Assembly: GCA_948099385.1 (NCBI GenBank)
Contig: CANUEZ040000159.1
Coordinates: forward strand, 6,590,501-6,654,500
From: Fasciola hepatica
Lineage: Eukaryota > Platyhelminthes > Trematoda > Plagiorchiida > Fasciolidae
Length of the DNA: 64,000 nucleotides
Direction of reading: 5' to 3'
The notes under the pieces were generated by a model. That model searched no databases, had not been told where the DNA came from, and saw only the letters and a list, made by a program, of their open reading frames with translations. Shown here piece by piece: positions 37,301-44,801 of this stretch (its first letter is position 1; the number at the start of each line of letters is the position of its first letter). Made by a program: the position numbers and the translations under genes.

Positions 37301-39158
37301 GAGATTAGATTCCCAAGCAAACCCCCATACCCCACCGCGAAGTAAACTGTGCCATCTTTCGACTGATCTAAAGCAAGAATTTTACGTCCTTCGTAAGTGT
37401 TGTACTCGTCAAGGAATTCGAGTTGAATCGCACGTCATTATGATTATCGATTTCCCTTGCACGATCAGTGATAAGACTTTGGGAGCCCAGAAATGTCGTA
37501 AACGCTGATAAGAAACTCCTTAGGGCAACAGTTCAAATGACTTTAAGGTTATAAAGTTCATTGCACTGGTTTGTATTGACTGCATTTAATCGTGATCAAC
37601 TTGCTTAACACAGGATAACGCAAAAGTCATGGACTGAAAAATGAAATATTTCCAAACTGTCAAATTTTTTTTGGGAATAGTACTTCGCGTCTCATGAGAA
37701 TGTTCATCGTAGATCCGTGGACATACCTATTCACTTGTTATGCTTTCAAATTAGCGAAGCCATGAGCAGCTTGAAAGACCAGATTCCACGATATCCCCGT
37801 AACAGATCAGATCTGATCATAATAGTTTTTTCGGCGGTTGGGAAATAATTTACTGCACTTTCCCCGCAATGAAATTCGAAGTTGAATATAGTAAACGTAA
37901 AGTGATATCGTAGCTGGGTTAGTAGATCCTGCCTAAAACGCTGAAATGAATTGCTGAGAATTGAAACAAGTCATTATCTCAATAACGACAGGATGATGTG
38001 CATAACAATCGTGATATGAGAAGTTCGCATGTAATCGAATACCTCCTACTTTTGCGCTTGTGATTCACATTCTTACGTGTATGTGCATTGATGCCATATG
38101 CAAACTGGTGCGTTTACCGTACAATGTTGTTCACGGAAAAGGTTGGTAGTCCAAAACCCTTTGCATTTGCCCGTCATAAAGAAGCAGCTGTGAACAATAG
38201 ACAAATGTTTGTCCTGGGGTCTGCCGTTGTATGCATGGAATGGATTAATTCCAAAAATCACGATTTCATTCGAATTTTCGCAATACCTGTGTTTCGAAGA
38301 TTTGTTGGTAAGGTGAATTAAGGGAACTACTGCAGCTGATGTGCACCTGCTTGGTTTATATGCAAATTCGAGATGGTCTTGGGGGACTTTCACATGTGAC
38401 CACAGGGTACACAGTTGATCTTCTCCCTGATGTGTATTCATTAAGTTAGTCGATTTTACAATGCACTTATTTACTTTTACAATGAAAAAATCACAAGCCG
38501 TGATTGTATTTGAATTCTATTTATCTGGACATCAAGTTCAAGCCGTTCATTGAATCCAATACATCGAGAGTAACCGTTATCGGCTATGTCGTTCTCCTTA
38601 CGGCGTAAGTTAACACGAAGTAATGTAATGGTTCCCTTGAATCCTACAGTATCCGAGAGGGTGGGAATAAACCATGTCTGGTGCTGGTTCAAAGTCATCG
38701 TCGTACATGTGCAGTCTGGGATGTATCGGTCTTATTCATAGTCGTCAGACATCGATTAACCTGATAAATGTTCAGAATATAGTCGTTTTATGAACGATCG
38801 CAATCAGACGTTCAACTTTTTTGGATTATCTCGCGCGGATCTCAGCGACTGTCAGACAATCGTTACAGTTAAAATGGAATTGTTCGTTACTCGGAAGGCC
38901 TCACTTGTTCATCGCAACAACTTACGTTTTTTATGGTTTACTGTCAATTCTTCACATTTGTGCTACTACGCCCCCAACCTCAGTGTTTTTTTTTTGTTTA
39001 CACTTCTTTGTGCATAGATATTCGAGAACAAGATCGATTATAAGCGAACTTCGATGCATATGCCAGAATTGTTCTCCGCTGGTGTCCCATTATCAAAACT
39101 GGCGCTATTCGTGGGTCGATTCAGGCATCAGCGCAATGTCATATCCACGATTCCGTAA
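9016..39158 (+). CDS. DDAH-like protein, five exons, probable pseudoenzyme
   Basis: Joining 9016-9291, 9327-9429, 24177-24373, 33440-33568 and 39018-39158 gives 281 residues; human DDAH1 has 285. All four introns are GT-AG; phases are 0, 1, 0 and 0. Conserved features run in order: IPES near 13-16, VDDTAVI (68-74; human VEDVAVV), PHR (R89 = human R98), [37 protein letters not shown], and a C-terminus alignable without gaps to the human end. DDAH hydrolyses asymmetric methylarginines using Asp79, His173 and Cys274 (human numbering). Here Asp is kept (D70), His is replaced by Leu165/Ser166, Cys aligns with Lys262, and Arg145 becomes His137; exon 5 encodes no Cys at all. Family membership is secure. 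Loss of catalysis is inferred, and function is unknown. Confidence 0.88.
9292..9326 (+). other. 35-nt intron 1
   Basis: The intron runs from gtaagt to tataag with in-phase flanks on both sides (E|V, the same residues as in human DDAH1). A very short 5' intron followed by very long ones is typical of flatworm genes (established knowledge). Confidence 0.85.
9327..9429 (+). CDS. DDAH-like exon 2 (residues 93-126 plus 1 nt)
   Basis: This exon encodes [13 protein letters not shown] and EGSDVLFT, aligned residue by residue with human LEKLQLNIVEMK and DGGDVLFT. The donor is ACAG|gtatgt, phase 1. The following intron is 14747 bp, filled with retroelements. Confidence 0.9.
9430..10045. other. Start of DDAH intron 2, no gene seen
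   Basis: No coding or repeat family was recognised here. A local cluster of ccgctccgaaaccg / ccgttttcgagcgg motifs at 9538-9580 can form short inverted pairings. Confidence 0.5.
10046..10190. repeat. Short inverted-repeat (MITE-like) element
   Basis: The left arm (tgaaattttatggtaaaa... to ttaataac, about 10046-10078) is the reverse complement of the right arm (gttattaaac...ttttaccatttca, about 10159-10188), with small indels, around a spacer of about 80 bp. Its size suggests a miniature inverted-repeat element. No target duplication was confirmed. Confidence 0.65.
10191..10708. other. Unassigned sequence before repeat copy B
   Basis: No coding region was recognised. By position it should include the 3' LTR of Gypsy copy B, because pol of that element ends at about 10812 on the minus strand, but I could not delimit an LTR without its partner. 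Confidence 0.4.
11392..11768 (+). mobile_element. 3' fragment of RTE-like LINE (copy B)
   Basis: This is the counterpart of 684-1060, duplicated together with the host Gypsy remnant. It has the same open C-terminal polymerase block with [10 protein letters not shown]. Confidence 0.8.
12752..13300 (-). pseudogene. Gypsy reverse transcriptase fragment (copy B)
   Basis: This is identical in reading to the copy at 2044-2592, including the missing second aspartate of the catalytic loop and the same flanking stops. Confidence 0.85.
14448..14998 (+). mobile_element. 3' fragment and tail of RTE-like LINE (copy B)
   Basis: This is the counterpart of 3740-4290. In this copy its effect is clear: it separates the gag N-terminal coding piece (15300-15060) from the gag finger (14045-13860), so the LINE landed inside gag. 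Confidence 0.8.
15060..15300 (-). pseudogene. Gypsy gag N-terminal region
   Basis: On the minus strand an open stretch reads [16 protein letters not shown], then [12 protein letters not shown] and [10 protein letters not shown]. It matches the ADP-x-LWF...Q-E-F...TK-Y-VV-LP layout of CsRn1/Mag-type Gag, also visible in the M2 gag (PADPELWFTLVGLEF). Gag forms the particle packaging element RNA. The downstream part is displaced by a nested LINE tail, so the gene is broken. Confidence 0.75.
15301..15639. other. Unassigned, possible 5' LTR of Gypsy copy B
   Basis: By position this should hold the leader and 5' LTR of copy B. A tRNA primer-like TTTGGT appears twice on the minus strand (about 15310 and 15358), but neither could be tied to a specific tRNA or a delimited LTR. 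Confidence 0.35.
15640..16965 (+). mobile_element. RTE-like LINE fragment interrupted by (TA)n
   Basis: The plus strand encodes a decayed RT block ([16 protein letters not shown], the YADD site changed to YTDN) followed by [17 protein letters not shown] at about 15725-15880. After unassigned sequence and a (TA)n tract, the C-terminal block resumes at 16360 ([15 protein letters not shown]). It continues into a noncoding 3' region ending in a gaaccgaaac-type tail near 16955. Probably one insertion later broken up; two insertions are possible. Confidence 0.65.
16282..16341. repeat. (TA)n microsatellite
   Basis: About 30 TA units, lying inside a decayed LINE in DDAH intron 2. The long Tyr-Ile readings across it are artefacts. 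Confidence 0.97.
16966..17599. other. Unassigned intron sequence
   Basis: No recognisable coding, RNA or repeat signal was found between the LINE tail and the next LINE 5' region. Confidence 0.5.
18210..18960 (+). pseudogene. LINE endonuclease domain (APE type)
   Basis: The open frame reads [59 protein letters not shown] and [17 protein letters not shown], which are the successive APE endonuclease motifs (N-x-RT, SE, GD-N, IDHI). The equivalent of the first Asn reads WDIRT, so the normal NIRT/NVRT has an Asp. After about 19000 the frame is lost. This domain nicks target DNA. Confidence 0.85.
19330..20992 (+). pseudogene. LINE reverse transcriptase (RTE-like)
   Basis: The linker reads [12 protein letters not shown] and [15 protein letters not shown] motifs follow: [57 protein letters not shown] (motif A), [30 protein letters not shown] (motif C, intact near 20310), [10 protein letters not shown], then a thumb/tail with [21 protein letters not shown] and [14 protein letters not shown]. 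It is split into about three frames by small indels. This is the best-preserved LINE polymerase in the window. Confidence 0.9.
21380..22114 (-). mobile_element. LINE endonuclease fragment, CR1/Jockey-like
   Basis: Minus-strand frames read [27 protein letters not shown], then [26 protein letters not shown] and [13 protein letters not shown]. These correspond to endonuclease motifs NIRS, LTET, YRSP, GDFN and the QLV-x-TR segment of CR1/Jockey-group elements. GDLI replaces the usual GDFN, one sign of decay. No RT follows on the low-coordinate side, which ends near 21250. It lies antisense in DDAH intron 2. Confidence 0.7.
22596..22647. repeat. (TA)n microsatellite
   Basis: About 26 TA units. 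The flanks ccccttcc and ggaaggg pair, so the tract is the centre of a short hairpin, and the SINE-like body follows on the right. Confidence 0.97.
22655..22835 (+). mobile_element. SINE body (copy 1)
   Basis: The segment from ccccacaacgcaatgtcgtt through cctattgggaccttatat to acgtaataaaatg is the same family as the reverse complement of about 28960-29130. There the body follows a tRNA-like head; here the head is missing and the body abuts (TA)n. Confidence 0.6.
22836..23394. other. Unassigned intron sequence
   Basis: No family was recognised. It runs into the repeat block at 23395 and may be part of the same element. Confidence 0.4.
23395..23558 (-). repeat. Unclassified repeat beside (TA)n, copy 1
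   Basis: On the minus strand agagcctttagctatccaaa, gcctaac and gcgggacgaaacgtgg match the plus-strand block at 28345-28420. In both places a (TA)n tract lies just upstream of the block, so the repeat family probably carries the microsatellite. Confidence 0.6.
23559..23619. repeat. (TA)n microsatellite
   Basis: About 30 TA units adjoining the unclassified repeat at 23395-23558. Confidence 0.97.
24177..24373 (+). CDS. DDAH-like exon 3 (residues 127-192)
   Basis: The acceptor is ctgcag|GG and the donor AAG|gttagt. It encodes [14 protein letters not shown] (human GLSKRTNQRGAEIL, with the substrate-binding Arg now His) and [12 protein letters not shown] (human LHLKSFCSMAG, with the catalytic His absent). 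[10 protein letters not shown] matches human SESAQKALK. Confidence 0.92.
24760..24875 (+). repeat. LINE 3' tail remnant
   Basis: Sequence resembling other LINE 3' ends (gcgagttagcaaccaa, ggttaatggttgactgaacc) terminates in gaaccgaactgattgg and a short (ggacc)n run at about 24852-24870. The same gttagcaac...ggttaatgg layout occurs at the end of the LINE near 32570-32615. Confidence 0.6.
24876..26098. other. Unassigned intron 3 sequence
   Basis: I could not identify a gene or element here. Short open frames lack family features. Confidence 0.5.
26099..26184. repeat. (TA)n microsatellite
   Basis: The longest TA tract in the window, about 43 units, directly adjoining the left arm of the inverted repeat at 26185. 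Confidence 0.97.
26185..26752. repeat. Composite of two nested inverted repeats
   Basis: The left block 26185-26305 is the reverse complement of 26590-26700 (shared ggtggatgtgcactgctaat). The second pair is 26493-26530 and 26707-26750 (gtgtatttgagtagta and its complement tactactcaaatacac), forming the ends of a MITE-sized unit of about 258 bp. Inside it, gggttcgagcccc at about 26573-26585 matches a tRNA B-box, so a tRNA-derived SINE may be included. Confidence 0.7.
26795..28250 (-). mobile_element. Penelope-like element with inverted terminal repeats
   Basis: The minus strand encodes the end of a Penelope-type [32 protein letters not shown], then [10 protein letters not shown] (catalytic YVDD intact, about 27985-27955) and [23 protein letters not shown]-like endonuclease end follows in shifted frames ([47 protein letters not shown]). 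A frameshift sits in a C-run at about 28063-28068. The first about 110 bp (26795-26900) and the last about 108 bp (28143-28250) are reverse complements, each with a G/C homopolymer. Inverted terminal copies are known for Penelope-like elements. It is 5'-truncated and antisense to the host gene. Confidence 0.82.
28250..28301. repeat. (TA)n microsatellite
   Basis: About 26 TA units at the right edge of the Penelope-like element, followed by the unclassified repeat copy 2. Confidence 0.97.
28325..28420 (+). repeat. Unclassified repeat beside (TA)n, copy 2
   Basis: Contains agagcctttagctattcaaa and catcgggacgaaatgtgg, matching the minus strand of 23395-23558. Confidence 0.6.
28421..28700 (+). 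mobile_element. 3' UTR of RTE-like LINE
   Basis: Noncoding 3' sequence of the LINE family whose tails lie at 3740-4290, 16360-16965 and 31955-32625. It is recognised by tgttgggcttccgggttgga, gatattaagtggcatggctg and agcacaggagtgcgggtttc. No polymerase coding remains. Confidence 0.6.
28960..29222 (-). mobile_element. tRNA-derived SINE (copy 2, with head)
   Basis: Minus strand, from 29222: a tRNA-like head with a perfect A-box (tggctgagtgg) and a B-box-like gtttgaatccc. Five acceptor bases (agtga/tcact) can pair. An unrelated body follows with cctattgggaccttatat and ends in atgtaataaa. Class III promoter boxes drive SINE transcription (established). The T-stem is poor, so it is not a functional tRNA gene. 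The body recurs without the head at 22655-22835. Confidence 0.68.
29223..30110. other. Unassigned intron 3 sequence
   Basis: No gene, RNA or repeat was recognised. Confidence 0.5.
30110..30610 (+). promoter_or_regulatory. LTR-like segment with CCAAT and TATA boxes
   Basis: A gattggctg (inverted CCAAT) at about 30243 precedes ggtcatatataagcc (TATA near 30287) and a GC-richer stretch. This layout resembles an LTR U3-R region. A similar ggtcatatataa promoter lies at 53520-53530 in an unrelated insertion. No partner LTR, coding region or target duplication was found, so it may be a solo LTR or only an intronic promoter-like sequence. Confidence 0.35.
30611..31954. other. Unassigned intron 3 sequence
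   Basis: A+T-rich, with only short frames. Nothing was recognised. Confidence 0.5.
31955..32625 (+). mobile_element. 3' fragment of RTE-like LINE
   Basis: The plus strand carries a decayed polymerase end ([17 protein letters not shown], then frameshifted [18 protein letters not shown]). It is followed by the same 3' UTR as at 3965-4130 (gtaaacgcgtatgaaaacct) and a ggttaatggttgaatgaatt tail. Confidence 0.75.
32626..33439. other. End of DDAH intron 3, no gene seen
   Basis: No family was recognised. A T-rich stretch precedes the exon 4 acceptor. Confidence 0.5.
33440..33568 (+). CDS. DDAH-like exon 4 (residues 193-235)
   Basis: The acceptor is attacag|GAT and the donor GGG|gtgagt, both phase 0. 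[18 protein letters not shown] aligns with human YDKLTVPDDIAANCIYLN, then [14 protein letters not shown] with HVLLHRTPEEYPES after a five-residue gap. Confidence 0.92.
33666..34028 (-). pseudogene. Possible CR1-like ORF1 fragment
   Basis: A 120-codon minus-strand frame reads [14 protein letters not shown], then [18 protein letters not shown]. This resembles in spacing the NVKVKAVFRLGK...PLEVVLGSDEECRWVL region of the ORF1 remnant at 8509-7778. The similarity is short and was judged by eye; it may be chance. Confidence 0.35.
34913..35128. repeat. Fold-back element with about 77-bp arms
   Basis: The left arm (34913-34991, containing gagcgtgcatggacggg and agaatcacacggtgattct) is the reverse complement of the right arm (35051-35128), with few mismatches, around a spacer of about 60 bp. 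The tips read cttacagctgtaatc and gattacaactgtaaa. A transcript would form a long hairpin. No coding capacity; the size fits a MITE or fold-back transposon. Confidence 0.85.
35129..39017. other. DDAH intron 4, mostly unique
   Basis: This is the longest stretch in the window without a recognisable transposon or gene. Short frames have no family features. The last 30 bases are a strong polypyrimidine tract before exon 5. Confidence 0.6.
39018..39158 (+). CDS. DDAH-like exon 5 (residues 236-281, stop)
   Basis: A strong polypyrimidine tract and tgcatag precede the exon, which opens in phase 0 and ends at [11 protein letters not shown] and [13 protein letters not shown] align without gaps to human YEKLKDHM and SMSELEKVDGLLT. 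Where DDAH has TCCS, this exon has SKLA. There is no canonical AATAAA in the next 230 bp; an ATTAAA lies near 39393, inside the flanking retroelement area. Confidence 0.82.
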   Translation: MFENKIDYKRTSMHMPELFSAGVPLSKLALFVGRFRHQRNVISTIP

Positions 39159-39349
39159 ACGTTGCAGTAGCATCGAGATAAAGTGCTTTTAAAATGGACC
39201 TTATTCCGGAGAATCATCACAGTTCATGGAAGCGGCGATGGCTCCAAATCGATCTTGTGATTACTGCTTTGCTTTTGCTTGTTTCTTATAATCTACTGGA
39301 CCATTTGTTCATGGTCTTCGACCATTTGTGTTCCTTTTTATTGTATGCT

Positions 39350-40228
39350 TATTAGGTATTCACAGCGGCAGATAAGTCTCCTTACCATGAATATTAAATA
39401 TACAATGAGTACTATCCAGATTTTCGACTTTGTAAGTTGTGTTACAGTTCTGTAAACAGCAGCTCGTTTCGAGGATTTATTTTTTGTCCTGGGTTTATCT
39501 AGCAGTTCATGCACATCTGGTATTCTGGTTATTGCATCAGACACCGTGTTCTTATCTGGTTTGAGCGGTCGTGCAGCTCGCATTCTGTGACGGTCAATGA
39601 ATGTGGTGTCGTGTCGCCAGGTGATGTCTGCAGCGATATTTTCGTTCTGTGTCTTAATATCGACCCATAGAAGACGGATGTAGTGGTAATCGAACACCAA
39701 CGTCGAGAGATACCTGGGTAGCGGTTTCCAAAGTTGGTCTGGCAGGTTTGTCTTGTACACTCGCGTATGTTACACGAGGCATCGAGCGTAGTAGAAAGTT
39801 ACGGCTGACGAAAAATTATCACCTCTCTGGGCAGACAAAGTGTGCAGCCGCATACCAGTACGGCTGGTGCCGTTCGCAATTCTTAACAGTAATATACAGA
39901 CTTGGTAGTGGTAATGTTTCACGTCCAAATTAGTTGCCGTTTGCCGAAAGAGCGGCTTTCAGCTGCCGGTGGCTATGCCATCATATCATTGGCCTGGGAA
40001 TGATAAGATGTCTTAACGTGTTGACGACTGAGTCTGGTGAATAGGTCACCGAAAGCTCCTTCGAAATGTGGATTGCGATCAGCCGTCACTATCACTGGGC
40101 AGCGGAACTGACTTTTCCAGCCGGTCAGAAAAGCTTTCGCAGCTTCTGATATGGGATGAGGAATGCGAATTGCCTGTGGCCAGGGAGCGGAATGGTCCAC
40201 ACCTGATCATTGTCACCATGTTACACGT
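39350..40228 (-). pseudogene. Gypsy M0 integrase, core and C-terminus
   Basis: Minus-strand frames read PWPQAIRIPHPISEAAKAFL, FRCPVIVTADRNPHFEGAFG and RQHVKTSYHSQAND, the integrase core (the D of TDRG is kept as TADRN), with RHDTTFIDRHRM farther on in place of RHDTVSIDRLKP. It is clearly the same family as M1/M2/P/M3 but more diverged. The N-terminal half of integrase lies beyond a nested LINE at 40230-41770. Integrase inserts the element cDNA; this copy is dead. Confidence 0.8.
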
Positions 40229-40229
40229 A

Positions 40230-41770
40230 ATAATGTATAGAATGAAAATACAAGATAAACGGGGGGGGGGAGACAGGACGCCCTAGAAGCCAGCACGCGG
40301 AATGCGTAATCTCACCGTGCAAAGGCACATTGATCAATCATTGTGATTTTACAGAAGTGACGACACGATCACCACTGTTTGTGGTTTGTTACCATAACCT
40401 AAAGTGCCTCCAACCAGCTGGCCCAGGGGTATTTTGGACCCCAACCACGGAGACATGTGACACTTACTTTCCCCAAGTTTGCTGTACACCTCATTCCACG
40501 TCATCTGTTGACTTCCACGTGGCTTCTTCCACTCCCAGGGGGGATTGGAAACAGGGCAAAGTGCCGTAGACGCGTGTTCGCCATAAGTAACACATGCCCC
40601 AACAAACGAAACATACTAAGCTGTGATAGAACATTCTCTGAATTGGTATTCAATACTTTATATCTGACCTCAGCGTTATTCGCTGGGTCATTCCATCTAA
40701 TCTACACAAGCATTTATGGTCAAAAACCGCACGCAGGCTCCATGTCTCGCAATCATAAAACAGAACTGGGCTTACCACGGCACAGTACACACGACCTTTC
40801 AACTTAAGCAAAATATCAGGACGGCACTGCAGGTTCTTTAGTCCAGCATGCGCCACTCGAGCCTTGGATAAACGCATACTCACCTCTACCGTCGTGCTCC
40901 TATCGGTCGTCACGCTGCTGCTAAACTAGGTGAAACGATTGACAGTTGCTAGTAGCTTCCCATCGAGCATGAAGCTCGAAACCGTTGGCATCCGGTCTTG
41001 CAACATCATTTTACACTCTGAAGACGCAAGGCTCACGCCGAATGAAGTTACCAACTCTAGTAGATCTTTCTAGTGCTTGTTGTACATATTTCATGCATTC
41101 GAACGAACAGACAAGGTCGTTGGCGTAATCTAGGTCCCACAGCTTTTCACTATTTCCTAGTTCGACAACCGCATCCTGAAGGTCCCCAAGGTATTCTCCA
41201 CTATCTCGTCGATGACGAGGTTAAACCGGATTGGCTGAATGGGATAACCTTGTCGAACGCCGCTGGTCGTTTTGAGTTTGCCGGATAGTTCACGGCAAAC
41301 CCTTACATGGCCAGAAACAAGAGAGCCCAATGATCACAGTGGACTCACGGACTGGTGTGGCATACTCTTCCGGTTAAGAGCACTGAATAGCGCTCTTTGG
41401 TCAACTGAATCGAAGGTGCCTTCCAAGTCGAGGAAAACCATCATTGTCGGTCCATCGTATGTCTGTCGCATTTGAAGTAATAGGCGAATAGTAAAATCCT
41501 GGGTGGAATACGGCGTTCTGTCTGCGGGCCGTTGGCAGACGACGCAGAGGAATCATGGTTAATACCTTGGTGGTTATCGGAATAAAACTGATCCCACGAT
41601 CATTACGTATTCTCTTCCTAAAGATGGGGGCAGTCAGTGACGCGCTATAATAATGGAATACGCTTCTCGTTCTAAGTGTCACGGAGTTAGATGGTGAGTG
41701 ATTTTATCGAAGCATCTACCCAGTTTGAAAAACGTCGGGGGTCACGTGTGTATGCAAAAGTACTTAAGTG
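40230..41770 (-). mobile_element. RTE-like LINE nested in M0 integrase
   Basis: Minus-strand fragments read MVFLDLEGTFDSVDQRALF (motif A), RELSGKLKTTSGVRQGYPI, LDYANDLVCSFE (YADD decayed to YAND), then GRVYCAVVSPVLFYDCETW and VFDHKCLCRLDG. Gypsy homology stops near 40228 and resumes near 41775, which brackets the insertion at about 1.5 kb. A ten-G run at 40261-40270 lies near its 3' end. It is 5'-truncated and frameshifted. Confidence 0.8.
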
Positions 41771-41774
41771 AAGT

Positions 41775-43660
41775 TAGTAGTGGCCTAACGAGGCTGGTGT
41801 GTACATAGTCAAGACGTGTTCCTGGTTCTGAGAACCTGGCTTACGCGCCTAAATGTATCTACGTGCTTTACCGCGTTGATATTGTAGGTGGGTATGGACC
41901 TACTGACATGCGTCTCGTTTGACAATGTCCCAAACAAAATGCTTGGTTATCAGTTTGACCTGGGGTAAGCCAGATTATGGAGCGTCAGGAACGTGGGATA
42001 GCGGTGAGCAGCGGAAACCCCAGGCCTATGACAGTCCTTTGGCACATCACAGCAGGCGGCATTCTGGGATGCCTTTAGGTTTGGTAAAACATTCAGAGTT
42101 GTTCGAAACCTGGTCCGTAGTTTGGGCTTGTGCTAGTGCGTTTGGGTCTATGCCAGGTGTTGGTTGCAGATTCAACTGATATACGCGTGATTAGGCCTCG
42201 CTACGGTATTGTGTACTCCAGAGGCGTGTTTTATGCCCATTGTTAACTGAGACAAATTATAGATAGCGAATCTTGTGTTAGTTGTGAATCGGGAGCTGAC
42301 TTTAGTGCGTAAAACAAGGACTTGTGGTCCGCAAGCATGGTGAGTGAAGGGCCTTCGAGTGCGTGTCAAAAATGACAGATGCCCACGTAGATAGCCAGTA
42401 ACTCTACCAAATGTGTTGCACCTAGGTTCTGGGGGTTGTAGGCGATTAGTGGCCACTGTGAGTCGTCCACAAAATGTTGCAGCTCCTTGGTCGAGTCAGA
42501 TGCAGGTTGCATCGAATGGGAAAATGCGAACCTCCACGCAATAATTCGATGGAAAGTTGCATCATTCCCGCAAAGTGAGATGAACGGACAGCATAAGTTC
42601 AACAGGCCGAAAGCTGGCGAACGGATTGGGATTCGGGGTGGTCGCTAATTGCGGGAACTTCATCCGGCAGGAAACGAATACCTGAGACTGAAATAAAACG
42701 TCCTTTTGAGGTGATTCCATACCAGACGTAATTCACATCTGGCGATACTGATCGTAATGCCGATTTCGCTAGGGTGTTCTTCAGTGTGCAGAGTGGTCTT
42801 TCTCTGAAAGACGCCGTAAAAATATTATCTAGTCATACGCAGACATTTTCTTAACCTACAGTTATTTCCTGTATGAGTCGTTGAATGGTCTGGGCTTCGG
42901 TGCTGAATCCAAATGCCATGCATAGCTACTCGATCAGCCCGAAGAGCGTAGTATTTTTAGTTTAGAAATAGCAACCTCTGCTGCCGGCATCTGGTTGTAC
43001 GCGCGGACCGGATCGGTATGGCGGACTATGGAGCAACCTGATAAAGAAGTAAGTTCCAGTATATATGAATCGAGCCTCTCGAGACGGTGACCTTGGAAAA
43101 CGCTCTATGATTACCGTAGGGTCGTTGGTCGCCGTTAGATTTAGGAACCATGTGAAGGGTAGAGATTCAAGGGCTACTGAAGGAGCATGTCGTGCCTAGC
43201 TCCGGCATATGATCGAATTCGCTCTGTTCAACACGGACATTGTCCGGTGCTAACCAACGTTGCCTACTGAACATGAGGTCCATTTGTATCAATATGAAAA
43301 GTGACATTGCCTGTCACTGCTTGGAATGTTGGAGAAAGTTGCTGTTTACGATCGGGTACTAGAAGTCGCCGGTGATGAATATCGAACGAAATTTACTTTT
43401 TAAATCTAAGCTCAAGGTGACCGAAAGCTGGCCAAACTTTCGGAAGGTCGTGCCATTGGCAGCGCGTAGTGTTCGGAATTGCGGTGTGCTGATATCGCCT
43501 TTCGGTAGGGGAAATACACTCACCCGAGCGCCGGTGTCCACAACAAACAGAATATTTGAAAGGATATTTCTTACGTTCTAAGGACGACCGTTGGTCTGGT
43601 ACCTGGGTTCGTGGGTCGCCCCCACGGGCAAGAGGAACAGTTTCTCTAATGCGCACCAGA
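41775..43660 (-). pseudogene. Gypsy M0 protease, RT, RNase H and integrase finger
   Basis: Reading down the minus strand, the protease has MDTGARVSVFPLPKGD at 43541, and RT remnants lie at 43300-42800. The RT site aligned with the shared TAA stop of the other copies keeps a CAA glutamine, and the polymerase loop is decayed to LDNI. The RNase H region is at 42602-42172 with WPLIAYNPQ. The integrase zinc-binding region is at 42150-41775. M0 therefore split from the M1/M2/P/M3 lineage before that lineage acquired its stops. Confidence 0.75.
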
Positions 43661-43812
43661 GATGGTATACCATGGTTCGCGTCTCTCGACTACTCCATCC
43701 AAGCGAATGTGATCGTTACGAAACCCCGTTCAGTTGTTCAATGACTCAAAGGGAATTCACGGCCCTTTTTAGCCCATAGGAGAATTATCCAAAGCCCATG
43801 TGTACCATAGAT

Positions 43813-44720
43813 GCAAATACGATCAGTACAGTTACATATCACAGTTGTGAGTGTTCCCAAAACAGCAACGGAAGGTAGGTCAACGGAAACTTTGACAAAA
43901 CAAGACTATCAAGGAAAGTAGAAGCAAACAGGACTCCGAACCAAACCACGGTAACAATTAGAGGGCGAGAAGATATTCCATCAAAGTGAGCCAATCAAGG
44001 GCAAGAGACGTCAAGCACGCAGACGATGGTAGTGAATGACGGAAGTCTAGCACAGTGAGAGAATATTCGGACTCCAAAATAGTTGGCAGAGTTGCTACAC
44101 CTAGGGGGACTGGCGTGTTACATACGTTTGCAGAACAAAAACGAGGGACAACGCGGTGGATGTTCGGGCTAGAATGACCATACCCCATATAAGTGCAGTT
44201 AGCAAGACAAGAGGAGCACGGATAAAATCCAGACAAAGTGCGAGGATACCTGGGTGTCACTGGCAGATGTTCGGACCGTAACTGTAGGTAATTCGGCGTA
44301 TAAGATAGGGTGGCGATCTGATGAAGTGTCGAGGGATAGCTTGTGAGCGTGCGTTGTTCCGTTCCTGTGACATGCCTCTTCACAATGAGACGTCGCAGAC
44401 ACAAATAAAAATTGTTCGATGTTGGCAAGAAAGGCACCTGGTTTCCGAATGCCCAATTAAGTCAGGGGTAACAAGGGTGTTCCAAGACAACTTCATCGGC
44501 AGTCGATGCAATTTCTCCCGGAGTACATTGTAAGGCAACTGCTAGAGACGAGGTTGCCACAAGAACGGGTTCTCGCTCATTGTTGGCCCATTCAACCAGA
44601 GTGGATAATAGTTTGCAGACCAGCAGTCGTAGGTGCCGGTATGTGCAGTGTGGTCATCCCAACAATGAGGTCTGGTGCCATTTCTCGTCCGGTAGACAAA
44701 ATAAACTGAGGAACGGTAGG
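43813..44720 (-). pseudogene. Decayed gag following LTR (M0)
   Basis: The minus strand shows MAPDLIVGMTTLHIPAP at about 44680, matching DPTVGAITLHIPAF at the start of the M2 gag. GPTMSENPFL follows soon after, matching GPTIGEDPLL some 110 residues into the M2 gag, so most of the N-terminal gag is deleted. The long frames downstream (to 43958) carry no clear domain. The segment is repeated at 57927-58912 (plus) and partly at 58913-59547 (minus). Confidence 0.65.
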
Positions 44721-44801
44721 TTCCTTATTTGGACGTAAACTGCCAAAGGAGTTCTGGATGCTCTATTTGCCACGTCCATTACTTGTTTTGTGCAAAATGA
44801 A

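Noticed and set aside
38088..38321. A 77-codon plus-strand frame in DDAH intron 4 as an extra exon
   Set aside because: It lacks DDAH similarity, and exon 4 joins exon 5 directly in an alignment to DDAH with no missing residues at the join.
33569..39017. An alternative last DDAH exon encoding the catalytic Cys
   Set aside because: No TCxS-like coding stretch with an acceptor in phase 0 was seen in intron 4 or just downstream of 39158.
43958..44456. Long overlapping frames (up to 159 codons) repeated at 58272-58770 and 58878-59202
   Set aside because: They coincide with a decayed gag segment, show no domain, and their repetition reflects DNA duplication.
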